Shown piece after piece: positions 1 to 10,522 of a DNA stretch of 64,000 bases. Every line of letters starts with the position of its first letter. The stretch's first letter is position 1. The notes beneath the pieces were generated by a model. That model was not told the origin of the DNA, searched no databases, and saw only the letters and a program-made list of their open reading frames with translations. The translations under genes and the position numbers were made by a program. The DNA is from Bimastos eiseni (Eukaryota; Annelida; Clitellata; Crassiclitellata; Lumbricidae), in contig OY365810.1 of assembly GCA_959347315.1 (NCBI GenBank), forward strand, positions 24,766,604-24,830,603, given 5' to 3'.

Positions 1-31
1 GATATCAAATAGCTCTATTAGCAACAGACCG
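1..31 (+). CDS. Possible 3' end of a host exon (partial)
   Basis: The window opens with 31 bases ending directly at a strong splice donor (CCG then GTGAGT). Two forward frames are open across it; the frame starting at base 3 ends with two bases of an unfinished codon, which is the phase needed by the exon that starts at 16870. I infer this is the preceding exon of the same host gene, leaving a 16.8 kb intron. If the next acceptor were instead at 16890-16891, the frame starting at base 2 would fit. The piece is too short to identify, and the donor could be chance. Confidence 0.35.
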
Positions 32-897
32 GTGAGTACTTTCAATTCAGTTCAGTTTATTGCTTGCAATAGTAAAAAACACTTTCTCCATTATGCAAAT
101 ACAAGTGAAAATCAGTCATAGTAACCATATGCTGGAGCTCAGATAATTAGATATTAAAAAACTAATTTTAGAAAACAAAAAGAGCCCAGAATGGATGGAC
201 ACAAACATCAAATAACATACTAAATCCTAATTCAGCAATAGATGATTTTGATAACAAAGATCAAAATTATGGCTGTTTGTATGCTAAAAACATGCCATTT
301 AAGATATAGTTTTGTAAAAGCTTTTGATGACAGGCTCACCGACCAACTCCAAAACCCTAACTCCTAATATGATTTTAGGTGATTTAACCACCCTGGCCAG
401 CCACTTGCTAGCAAATATTGCCACTGGCCTACCATTACAAAACGTTGACATTTCTTCTGTATTGTGAATTTCTCTCTGCTTTGCTGGTGAGTAGGGAAGA
501 GTATATGGATATATTACAGATAAGTGAAATTAGAGTTAACATAAGTCTTTTGTGCTGCACAAATGCACATTGGCTGATTGCATGTGTTGGAGTTCTTGCA
601 GCTTATTGCATTTTGAGGGTCAATTTTCATGTTAAGTTTTCACTACTCCATAATTATGGTCACTTATTCAGTCCTCACGATTATTGGTATTACTGTCACT
701 CGTTAGCAGCTTTTTATTTTTATAGTCTGTCTATCTTCCTAGGTGAGTGGAGTTTGATCTAGTGTGTCCTTCCTGTTTTTGAAATGGATGTTTTATATAG
801 GCATGCAATTGCCTGATATGTATATATAATACGTATGCATGCATCTATTACTATATATATATATATATAATATATATATATAATATATATATATATA
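32..897. other. Presumed intron, no gene seen
   Basis: AT-rich sequence with no coding signal that I trust. It ends in an alternating AT microsatellite (about 851-897), into which the MITE at 898 is inserted at a TA dinucleotide. Confidence 0.5.
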
Positions 898-1168
898 CAG
901 TGGTGGAAATAATTATTGTATCATCCTGTGACCTAGGCTAAAGGCGGTAGAACAAAATGCTAGGACATAATGAGTTCAAACAATCAATTTTGCTTAGTTT
1001 CTTCCTTGTATAGACCAACAGGCATTCCTGAAGATATGTGTATGGCTGATTTTATGCATGTTTACACAATAATTTAAGTGACAATTATATTTTAAAAAAC
1101 TTACTTAAATGTACATAATCAATTTTTAGATATTTTTTACGGTAATTCAATAATTATTTCCACCACTA
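898..1168. mobile_element. Tc1/mariner-type MITE with 21-bp inverted repeats
   Basis: The ends are near-perfect inverted repeats: the left begins CAGTGGTGGAAATAATTATT and the right is its complement, with one mismatch at the outermost base. TA dinucleotides flank both ends, as expected for Tc1/mariner target sites. The 271-bp interior has no coding capacity. A related left end lies at 19481. Confidence 0.75.
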
Positions 1169-3269
1169 TATTAGGAATGTAACACAAAAAATACAATCCA
1201 AGTTCCCTGTCCAATTGAACTGGGTACATCTCCCACCGAGAGGCAGATTTCAATATAAACTGTCTGCCCACCTTTTTTATCTTTTTGTTGTATGCTGCCC
1301 AGGGTCCCTCTTAACACACCAAGGGCATGGTGTGCTGCTCACAACAGTTCATGGTTCACTGCTACAATGCAGCTTTCATCATGAAATACCCCTTTCCCCA
1401 GTGGGTAGCTTGTTAATCCCACTGAAGTCAATCCCACTGCTGCCACTAACAGTCAACTTCCAGTTGTTGCATAGTAAAAATGTTATTAAGCGATTTGTGT
1501 GGGGTTTAAGGCATGTAAAGGTTAACATGTCTGTCGGAAGTGTTCTGAAGGTTACGACCCCATGGATTGGACAGACTTTTAAGTGATGCTTAGACTTCAG
1601 AGATTTAACTACAGGGTGGCTGTAGTGTTTAAGTTATGATCGGATAGCGTTAGGATGGTGACAGTATTGATTGGAATTGAAGGAAAAGTTGTCTCAGTTA
1701 GGTTTGTTAATACCAATTATGGGGCAAACCGATTACCGGATTTAAAAAACCGGTTTTAAACTGGAATTCCGGTTATCATTTAACATCCCTATTTTCAGTG
1801 ACCTTGTGGGTAAATTTATGAATGATGACATTTATGTGTGTGACTTTTTTAGCATTTTCCTATTTCTACTTTGCATTTGTCAGTGTGTGTGTCTGTCTGT
1901 CTGTCTGTCTGTCTCTCCAACATTCAGTGTCACTGCTAACCATTGAACAGTGACTTAAAGCTGTATAGAAGAAGAACAGCTTCATATATTAGCTGTACAA
2001 GTTGCTGAAATATTTAGACATAACATAACGGATAGAGGACTGGTCAGTGGTCAAGTAACACATGTATACTGAATACTACTATGTTTGCATCTTCTCTTCG
2101 TGATTGATATTTCTGAAACTCATAATGCAGGACTTTGAGGCTGTCTTGATCTTCCTCTTGAGAATTATTTGGTGCAAATTAATGGAAGAGTGCTATAACA
2201 GCACTACAAATAAGTATGCCTGAAGAGTGTTTGCGCAGTCAGGTGAATTGCACTTGAGCCGGGATGCACTGATGAGCTTGCATCATGCCTGATTTTCATT
2301 GAGTTTTATTTTTGCTTAATTCCAGTTTTGCCTTAAGGCAAGGAATACATGCAATTGCTCGTACAGTATTTGGTTACAGATGAACTTGTCTTGATGAGCT
2401 TAACATCGTATAGGCCAGCTACTTGTAGCTTAGAGCACCATAAAGAGGCACTTTCAGGGTGCAGTAGATTGACCTAATTACATTACATATAGTAGGCATT
2501 TTCAATACTAGTTGTTACAAGTTAGATCGTGATTGTTGTGTCTTGGTTGACTGTACAGCAGTAGTTTTAAGTGTTACCAGTTGAAATCTGCAGTTTTTGA
2601 CAGTTTGTATGGTTTCATTTGACAATTAGTCATGTGGTCAACTCATCTGTGTAGTTGCCTTTGAGTAGGTACAATCGTGTAGAGCTGTTCCAATATCACT
2701 TTTTGCCAATTGTGTCGATACTGCTATTATATTAATATTATACACATCTGATAACTATTGAAATGATTGATGATTATTGAAATAGCCAATGATGGAAGCA
2801 GGATATTTTGAAATTTGTTTAGTCAAAATGTGGACCTACATACGTATTTTGCTGCCTGCGCTTGCCGTGACAAAAATGGTGGGTGTTTGCTTTGGGTGGT
2901 CAAATATTGCAAAATAAATTGACTTACAATTGTGGCCTATGTTCGCACAGACTTTAGAACAACAAATTTTTGCTGAAAGGCTTCGTGTTCATGAGTCTTA
3001 CCATTCTCTGAAATAATTGAATTTTTCCTGATGATGAATGTACCAAGGTTTCTAAGGTTACGGAATTATATGCTACTGGGCAGTGGGTCCTCCGCAGCAG
3101 CTTTATAAATTTAATTGGTTAAAATCTTTGAGACTGGGTGACTCAATTTTGCCATTCTCTCAATGACCATGTTAATAAATAAATAAATAAATAGTAAATA
3201 TAAGTCATTATATGTGTTCATTGCTGACATATGCAGAAATAGGTGTTATGAGCACTTGTCTGCTAGGAT
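1169..3269. other. Presumed intron, no gene seen
   Basis: No coding exon recognised. It contains a GT/CTGT microsatellite (about 1883-1912) and a short palindromic stretch of ACCGGTTT-type repeats (about 1727-1778) resembling the edge of a DNA transposon. An AATA microsatellite lies at about 3175-3193. Confidence 0.5.
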
Positions 3270-3339
3270 ATCTCTGACAAATGCAGCTTTCAAGTCACCC
3301 AGAGTACTGCAAGTCACTTCTTACTGGTATCAATAAGTC

Positions 3340-3480
3340 AAACATGATGAGTTGCTGAACATTCAGGACTCTTTGACTAGAGCAATAACTAATACGTCAA
3401 AAGAGGAACATATAACCTCTGTGCTTAGATATTTACATTGGCTTCCTGTTCAGCAATGAATTAGTTTCAATCTGAAGCGC
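3340..3480 (+). mobile_element. LINE reverse-transcriptase fragment (CR1/L2-like C-terminal part)
   Basis: In the forward frame the translation matches the conserved region just after the reverse-transcriptase core of CR1-like LINEs: an LLNIQDSLTRAIT-like stretch followed by HITSVLRYLHWLPVQ. One in-frame stop is present. The coding match ends abruptly at the perfect hairpin at 3479. It is a dead fragment inside a host intron. Confidence 0.7.
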
Positions 3481-3528
3481 TTAGATTATAAAACGGTGAA
3501 CTCTGGTTCACCGTTTTATAATCTAAGC
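3479..3528. repeat. Perfect 23-bp inverted repeat with 4-base loop
   Basis: Positions 3479-3501 and 3506-3528 are exact reverse complements, separated by TCTG. The left arm is the continuation of the LINE reading frame, so the right arm looks like a fold-back copy of LINE sequence. Confidence 0.95.
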
Positions 3529-3917
3529 ATGTGCCAGCCACAATATTTAAATATTTCAGTCATTATTCCCAAACTTTATCATTATTCATTGATTGTCTTT
3601 GTTTTGTCTTGCCTAACTGAAGAACTCTTCTTGTTGAATGAGTTTTTTCATTGCTGAACTCTGCCTGTGTCTGTCCACTTCATTCAGTCGCTTGTGTCAG
3701 TTCATGTTTAACTTTCAAGGTGTTTATCCACCATAGTCTCATTTGTCTTATATTGGCTGATCTTCATAATTGTGACCTGATTATGTCTTGGTTTTGGTGT
3801 GTCATCGGTTGATGCAGTGTTCATTAAACACTGGCACAGTAGAAGCTTCTAATCAGACCCATAGCCAGCTACCTGTCCTTTGGACAGATGGAAATTATAA
3901 TGAATGGGCATAAATTG
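3529..3917. other. No gene seen
   Basis: AT-rich non-coding sequence. No repeat family or open frame worth naming. Confidence 0.4.
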
Positions 3918-3927
3918 TGCTTGGAAG

Positions 3928-4370
3928 CACTGTTGTATGCTAGACCTTAAACTTCAAGACGAGACCGAGACAGTGAGGTACCAAGACCGAAACACTAGGT
4001 TCGAGACAGTAAAAAACAAGTGATCCTATATAAAAGGCTGTAAAATACTAATGTATCAGTTTTTGGGAATAAGGTTCATTTGTAATTTCAATTTGAAACA
4101 TAATTATAATGTATATTGTATCAATTCCCAAGAACAGTTTGTATATTGCCGAGTTGTATCTTTTTCAATATTTCTTCTTTGGCCTAGCGCAAAATTTTAA
4201 GACAGTTAGCGTGAAACTTATCGAGACCGCTTGTTCGCGACAAAACAAGACTTCGAGACAGTTTTTAAAAATTCGAGACACTACCTCGAGACCGAGACAG
4301 CAGGCTTCCGAGACTTAGACACTAAAAAACTGTCTGGAGACCGAGACACTGTCTCGAGACCATACAACTC
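3928..4370. mobile_element. Non-autonomous DNA transposon built of GAGAC repeats
   Basis: Both ends carry a GTTGTATG-type inverted end (left about 3931, right complement about 4360-4370), followed inward by many CGAGACCGAGACAGT-like units in both orientations. A 10-bp direct repeat, TGCTTGGAAG, lies immediately outside both ends (3918-3927 and 4371-4380) and looks like the target duplication; that length would suit a Mutator-like element. No transposase is visible. Confidence 0.6.
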
Positions 4371-4380
4371 TGCTTGGAAG

Positions 4381-5419
4381 TGATTGGATGGGTTTCTAAA
4401 GGAAAGGCAGTTCATCATTGAAAAAATTGTCTCTGTTAAATGTGATGTTGTTTGTATTATTGTATGTTAAGCAAAACTTTCATAAATTTGATCAGAACCC
4501 ATTTATATAGGTCATTCTGTGTAGGTAGGGTGGTAGGCACATTGCCGGCGGACTCATACTGTCGTGACTTTGGTCGTTTGAGTGTTTGTATGCTCATGGC
4601 GTTGAGCAGCCACAACTTCGAAGTTCGACTGCTTTTGGAGGCCATTTTTTATTTTCGGCATTTTGCCTGTTGCTGAAGGCAATTACAATCTTGAAAATAT
4701 GAGGATTTTAGATGATTTGACTGTTGTGCAGGCGGCTCAAGCATAGCTGAACTACTTGACAATTTTTTTATAGTGTTAAATCATGGAGGCAACTTTTGTC
4801 AGTCAACCACTCTAAATAAAATCTGAAATATTGCATTGCACAACAGAATTTAGACTTTAGGTGCATTGGTGATTGTTGAATGCCTACTCGTGATTCAAGT
4901 TCTTCCTAGTTGGCCAAACTGTGAACATTGAAACTGCATCAGCATACATAGTAGCATTGTGTTCCTTTTCTTTGGTAAGCTTTGTTGTCAACCAATGTTC
5001 TTTACTGCCTGTCACGATTTTCAGGTTTCTTGAAGGGCACTTCCAAATGTTGATGCTTTCTGATGCAACTAGCTCATTGGACCTTCAAAATGGAACTATC
5101 TTTTCTTTATACATAATTATGTATTACTGTAATTCATTCATCTCAATTGTCATTTTATGGCTACTAAAGTCACACTTGGATAACCATGCAATCAACATCT
5201 ATGGGAGATGTTTGAGGGGTGCTGTACATGTGTTTTGTTGCATGACATTACTTGTCTACATATAAAATGACCGATTACTTGCAGCACTGCATCTACACCA
5301 AACATACACTGGCAGTTTGTTCAACCGTGACAAGCGTTTTTCTTTGGCCAAATGCTGTCCAGTTTCGAGGTTTATGTTTTTGTTTCTTGTCCTTTTTTAT
5401 TTGTCAGTTGCTAACAAGT
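4381..5419. other. No gene seen
   Basis: Short open frames here have no recognisable domains and no credible splice context. Presumed intron. Confidence 0.4.
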
Positions 5420-5424
5420 ATAGG

Positions 5425-5490
5425 ACATTTGCCCCTCCCCCCCGGACAAAAGCCCCTCCCGACTATTACAATTGCCCCCCCCCCCATTGT
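5425..5490. repeat. Left arm of a CCCC-rich inverted repeat
   Basis: Consists of GGACATTTGCCCC, CGGACAAAAGCCCC and CAATTGCCCC units. The reverse-complement units recur at 6736-6835, so the two could be the ends of one DNA element that was later invaded by LINE sequence. Confidence 0.55.
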
Positions 5491-5531
5491 TGACCATAAG
5501 CTCGCCCAAATTATATATGCATGCTTGTATC

Positions 5532-5690
5532 AGCAGCTATTGACCGCAATGAATATTCTCTAGGTATCTTTATTGATATTTCAAAGGCATTTGACTGTGT
5601 AAACCATGACATCCTATTATTAAAATTGGAGAATATGGGGATCCGTGGGAAGCCCTGAATCGGTTTAGAAGCTATGTTCTGCTCCAACAT
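5532..5690 (+). mobile_element. LINE reverse-transcriptase fragment (catalytic motif region)
   Basis: Translates to a clear reverse-transcriptase core segment: FIDISKAFDCVNHDILLLKL, followed by a GIRG motif. The F-x-D-x-x-K-A-F-D motif is palm motif A of non-LTR retrotransposons. The frame breaks soon after; the following 480 bases, up to an AATAAAAAA-like end near 6170, may be the decayed 3' part. Non-functional remnant. Confidence 0.75.
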
Positions 5691-6735
5691 AATTAATTTC
5701 GTACAAGGTTGATAAGAATCTTAGTTTTATTGTTGTCCATGCATTTTCTAATGAACGTTCTGAATTGTATCTACCGTGTTTTGTTTTGCTTTGTTTTGCT
5801 GTTTCCTATTTCATATTACCGTTCATTATTAAACCCGTTATTTACTTAAGAATTTTCTTTGAAATATCATCTGAGTTTGCTACTGTTTTGCATATTTACT
5901 TGATTTTTACCATTGTGTTTATATTTTACGTTTATTCTATACGACTGTCAATTCACTAATTAACTAATTAAGCATTTGGCTACTTCGCTTTCCTGTATCA
6001 CTATGTATGTCATCATAACCAGCTGTTGTAAACTTAAAATATGAAAGGGTTACCCTGCCAGCGGGACCTAAGGTCCCTTAGGGGTATTATCTTTTCCCTA
6101 TTATTCCTTATCATTCTGCTTTTTATAATTGAACTCTGTAATAGTCTGTTGCTTGTCTGAAAGGATTAATAAAAAACGATGGTTATATGTGTTTACATAT
6201 GATGCATGGTTGTATGCACAATATGTATGTGTGCATGGATGTGTCCATGTCGACTAGGTGTTACTAACCTTGTCAAATATATTTATTTTAACGAGTTGAA
6301 ATATTGCTTTGGTTCCAATGCCTGCAAAGTTTGTTGACGAATGAAGAAGCCAATTTGATACTATGTATATATAATGGCTGCTATAAATAATGAATGTTTT
6401 TATGCGACATTGACATCTTCACGGCTTCTATTCTTAGATTATCATCTATATAGAGGTAATCACCCACTCTCACTCTTATTAACGGGAGATGATTATCGTG
6501 TGTCACTGACGATTTGCTAACCAACTGTAGCTGCTTGCTATAGCTGACCTTCACCGCTTATTAAGGCATGTCACGGACTGTATGCAGTATTTATGCATCC
6601 AGCAAGATAAATAAAGATTCAGAACTGGATCACTTTGTCTCCTTTATGACACAATAATTAGTTGCTTGTTTGCATATATTTTACATAATGGCAGTTAAAT
6701 ATATAACTTGTAATCATCCGTTCATAATTCACACT

Positions 6736-6835
6736 ACGGGGGCAATTGTCCGGGGGGCAAATGTCCTACCCAAAATCGGGTGGGATTTTGTCCGGGGCCA
6801 AAATGTCCGGGGGGCTTTTGTCTGGGGCAAATGTC
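6736..6835. repeat. Right arm of the GGGG-rich inverted repeat
   Basis: Units such as GGGGCAATTGTCCGGGG and GGGGCAAATGTCC, complementary to those at 5425-5490. This kind of low-complexity transposon end is common in marine invertebrate genomes. It creates spurious glycine/valine-rich ORFs. Confidence 0.55.
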
Positions 6836-7370
6836 CGTTCTCCATTGCTAACTGCCATTATGTTGATTATAACAAAACATTTGATTGTAGTTAGCTACCA
6901 TAAAATCTATTCCATGTTTGCACTATGTTTGCGTTCTGTTGATATCTTGACCTGAACGTAGTACTGTAAATCAGAATTATATTTAATGGCATTTAAATAT
7001 TTAACTTCTGTTTGCCTCTAGTCTGACCTTGGCAGGGCAAAACAATGACAACCAGGATCGACTTGACTGAAAGCAAGCCATAATAACTGTTTTAAATATT
7101 TAGTGTTTATGCTGGTTTATAGCTCGTCCCCCGCCTGTTGCATCAGGAAATGAGAGATTTTGGAGACATTGTACAGGTATCTGCAAGAGATGTGTCGACT
7201 CATAGATTTCTTTTACATATTGAAGTACAATTTGGTTCTGGAAATTAACCTAGACCACTGCTGCGCTAAGGTATTGTTAATGTCATCCTTGTGTGTTCAC
7301 CCCAGGCACAAAGATGTGGGGACAGAGGTCTCCGTATTGCGGGGTTAATTGCTCCTTGGGTTCCCCTATT
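6836..7370. other. No gene seen
   Basis: AT-rich sequence between repeat remnants; no coding signal. Confidence 0.4.
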
Positions 7371-7463
7371 GTTACCAACTCATATGATTTTGAATAACAT
7401 GAATGTACTTGTTATTACTTAGTGGTTGGTTGGCAACAATAAATTGATTGATTGATTGATTGA
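7371..7463 (+). mobile_element. LINE 3' end with AATAAA and GATT repeats
   Basis: Ends in CAACAATAAATTGATTGATTG..., that is, a polyadenylation-like signal followed by a (TTGA)n tail typical of CR1/L2-type LINE 3' ends. A similar tail occurs near 22363-22400. Confidence 0.5.
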
Positions 7464-7719
7464 ATCGATATTCTGTGAGTTGTCACTCACAAAAATACTT
7501 TCCGATGCCGTAAGAAATGATAATTATGAAAATTTTACCCAAGAAAAGCCCTATAAACTTCTTAAGACTTGATACATTCTTGATTTTTTTAAATTGGTCA
7601 TAAAAATTTTACTGGTAGATTTAGTTGGTATAGCTGTTCATTTTTTCACAATTTCACACAATTGTTCATTGTGTTAATTAGCATTTAGGAACTTCTTTGC
7701 AATACTAATGAACTCATTT

Positions 7720-8010
7720 TCAATCAATCAATGCAATTTATATAGCGCCTCTTCAAGATAACTATTCAGAGGCGGTCCCGACACAGGCCCAGTCAAAAAG
7801 GAAAGTCTTAAGAAGTTTATAGAAAGAGCCAGACAGGTCACGCGGGAGAGAGCGCATGTTAGATGGGAGGTTGTTCCAAACACTGGGGCCCACAATTGCG
7901 AAAGCTCAATTTTGCCTGGTGGCGGTATGAGCATGTGGAACCACAAAGTCGCCTCTAGAGGCCGAGCGAAGGGATGGAGACCAAAGGAAGCTGAAGTTAA
8001 GGTGAACAGA
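7720..8010 (-). mobile_element. LINE ORF2 C-terminal fragment and 3' tail
   Basis: On the minus strand the translation carries the C-terminal signature of CR1-like LINE ORF2 (VVPHAHTATRQ, then VGPSVWNNLPSNMRSLPRD, then YKLLKTFLFDWA). It is followed by the family 3' end GAGGCGCTATATAAATTGCA and a (ATTG)n tail. One frame break is present. Several isolated GGCGCTATATAA-like tails elsewhere in the window (near 22740, 27000, 57485, 60585) belong to the same kind of element. Confidence 0.7.
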
Positions 8011-8985
8011 TCCCTAAGATTGACAGGCGCATTGCCCTAATCACAGTGTCATTTGGGGTATGAACGTTTTGTGGACATGGCTATGGGGAGGGAGTAAGAG
8101 GAGAAGTTCAATGCAACAATGATATGACAGTTAACACTGAATATCGTATGGTATTGTTATGATTTGCGCTGAGCCTTTGATGATTATGAAACTAAGCCTG
8201 TTGTAGGGTTGTCTGAGCGCTGTTTCCAACAGTTATTTTATACAAGTTTGTATTATTAGGGTAAGAAAATGTGTTATGTTAGTTTTGTGTTAAGTTTTGT
8301 GTTTTAAATTTCTAATCTTTGTTTAATTGCTTAATATTGGGTTAAGGCATCAGTTAATTGTGATCAGCATCAACAATGTTGTCATCTTCATTAACTTCTA
8401 AATGGAAAGTGTTTAATTTCGTAACAATCGTAGTGGTTCAGCTAATTACTTTACGTGTTGTGGTGACATAACTAAATGACTGGCTAACGTGATATTCATT
8501 CAAACTTCATATGTTCATTGGCAAAAATGTAGGGCATTAAGCAAAAGCAAACAGCTGCATTTAATTAGAAATTGCTATTGTTTAGAAACTGATTAAATTC
8601 TCCTGCAGCCAAATTCCGTGGACTGATAACGAGCCCATTGTGCTGCTAATGGCAACTAATGGCTATTGTGGTCTCATTGAGAGTCCACTGAATGTAGCCG
8701 TCAGGACAGACGCTTTATACAGACCTGTTAAAACAGCTACATTGATTGTATTTGCAATTGTAACGTAAAATATTAAAGGCACTGTTCAAAATCATTGGTG
8801 CTCTCGACCCAGGTCAGAGGCTTTGTGATAAATAAGGTCTTTTAGTGCCTCCGAAATTGAGCAGAGGAGAGAACCAGCAGCTCCACCCATAGGGAGGAGA
8901 GGAAGACTGTTACAACTGGAGGGACTCGCATAAGCAGAGCTCCTTCTTTGGGGCGTGAGTGCATATGCGGGAGACCAACAAAGAT
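8011..8985. other. No gene seen
   Basis: AT-rich non-coding sequence, presumed intron. Confidence 0.4.
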
Positions 8986-8989
8986 GCAT

Positions 8990-9365
8990 GGGCAGATTAA
9001 CGTTGGGGTATGGAGGGCACTTTGGTACAGAGAGCCAGTAGGTATGAGGCCCTGATGTAGGCAACGTTCCCAAGGTCAACCTGAAGCAAATCAAGGGTGA
9101 GCTAATGTCGCCACCTCTTGCAGTTATAGAGATCAGCAAATAGACCAGAGTTGATGCAAATGGATATAAGCAAGAGCCTTAAACAGGGTTGACATGGTCA
9201 GAGAGAGAAATGGTGGGATCAAGATGGACGCCCAAATCCTGAACAGCGGAGGAGAAAGAGAGGTGACCATGCCAAGTACAATAAGTCTTCACTCCCTGGT
9301 CAGTGGTCACTTCGTTTTCCACTTTGCCACCAGAGGCCTTCTGTGTTGTTCCCCACATGTGCAAG
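8990..9365 (-). mobile_element. LINE reverse-transcriptase fragment
   Basis: The minus-strand translation has the post-core RT signature (LSFSSAVQDLGVHLDPTISL, then SDHVN), which in CR1-like LINEs lies between the palm and thumb. Downstream (lower coordinates) the frame decays. It is a 5'-truncated, dead copy. Confidence 0.65.
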
Positions 9366-10348
9366 GCTACTGCTCAATCTAGAAATTTTGCTTATGTTGG
9401 CCTGTTTAGTTGGAACCATCTTCTGCAAGAATTGTATGTTGAGCTCCTCTGTCTTTCTCTTCATCTGTTCCGGAGACACCTGAAGCAGTTTATTTTTTGT
9501 GATGATTGTGACTTTGGTTTTGTGATCGTCTTATTTGGTTAGTCAACTTTAGTGGCACTTTATGCATTTTAAAATATGATTGGGATTATAATTGATAGCA
9601 AAATACTGAAAACAGTAACAATGAATTAGAGCTGTTTGGAGTTTCCATTTGAAACTAATTGAAGTGAATCCCCAGAAACATTTCATTTGTCTGGAGTTGA
9701 CTGAGCTCCACATTTACCATGACATGACAAAATCCTTCCAAACATATTATAATTTAAAGTTCTGCTGAGAATATATCTTGCAGAGATATTTTTCCATTTG
9801 ATTTATTGTACTTCTGGTATTTGACATCTGGTATTGTGAGCAGCTTTTGGTTGAGTTAAAAATTATAAGATAAAATCACAGTGAATACAAACCAAAACAT
9901 TCAAATAATTATTTCTTGCAATGCCTCCATTGTTCAAGGAAAGGTTAATGTGTAGTACTTTATATTCGGCCAAGCCAATTGTTATTAAAATTAGTATTGT
10001 AATATTTTATTACGATTGTAATTATTATATTACTGTTATTTGCATGTATAAATTGTGTTAATTTTAATAACATTGATCTTAATTTATGCTGAAACTGGAT
10101 GATTGCCCGTCCTAAAGTGGTAAAATTCAGCAAGCTCAAAGGCTGATCTTAAGATACGCCTTTGTTTGGGTCGTATGTTGGAGTGGACAGCATGGCAAAT
10201 CGACTATAGCATGGCCCAAATTTCATAGCATGATGACGTGATGAGTTGAATACCATTTGAAAAGTAAAAGTATAACAGCCATATGAATGGGAGGCAAGGG
10301 TCAGAGGGGTGAGTGCCCCCGAGTTTCGAGCACTCCTGTCTTTCGTTG
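9366..10348. other. No gene seen
   Basis: AT-rich, no recognisable exon or repeat. Confidence 0.4.
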
Positions 10349-10356
10349 AGTATGTA

Positions 10357-10514
10357 CAGGGCCGTACCGAGCTATAATTGCGCCCTGCGCCTAGCATCAA
10401 TCTGGCACCCCCCACATTTTGAAAATAGTGCATTTTATGGAATAATAAGTTACTATATCCTGAAATTTGCGCCCTGGCCACGGCCCAGCTGGCCCCTCCA
10501 TCGGTACGGCCCTG
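10357..10514. mobile_element. hAT-type MITE with perfect 8-bp target duplication
   Basis: Starts CAGGGCCGTACCGA and ends with the exact complement TCGGTACGGCCCTG. The 8-bp direct repeat AGTATGTA flanks it at 10349-10356 and 10515-10522. Terminal CAGGG and an 8-bp duplication are hallmarks of hAT transposons. At 158 bp it has no transposase. The intact duplication suggests a fairly recent insertion. Confidence 0.9.
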
Positions 10515-10522
10515 AGTATGTA

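Noticed and set aside
1215..1586. 123-codon ORF
   Set aside because: No domain, no splice sites and no composition shift; chance in non-coding DNA.
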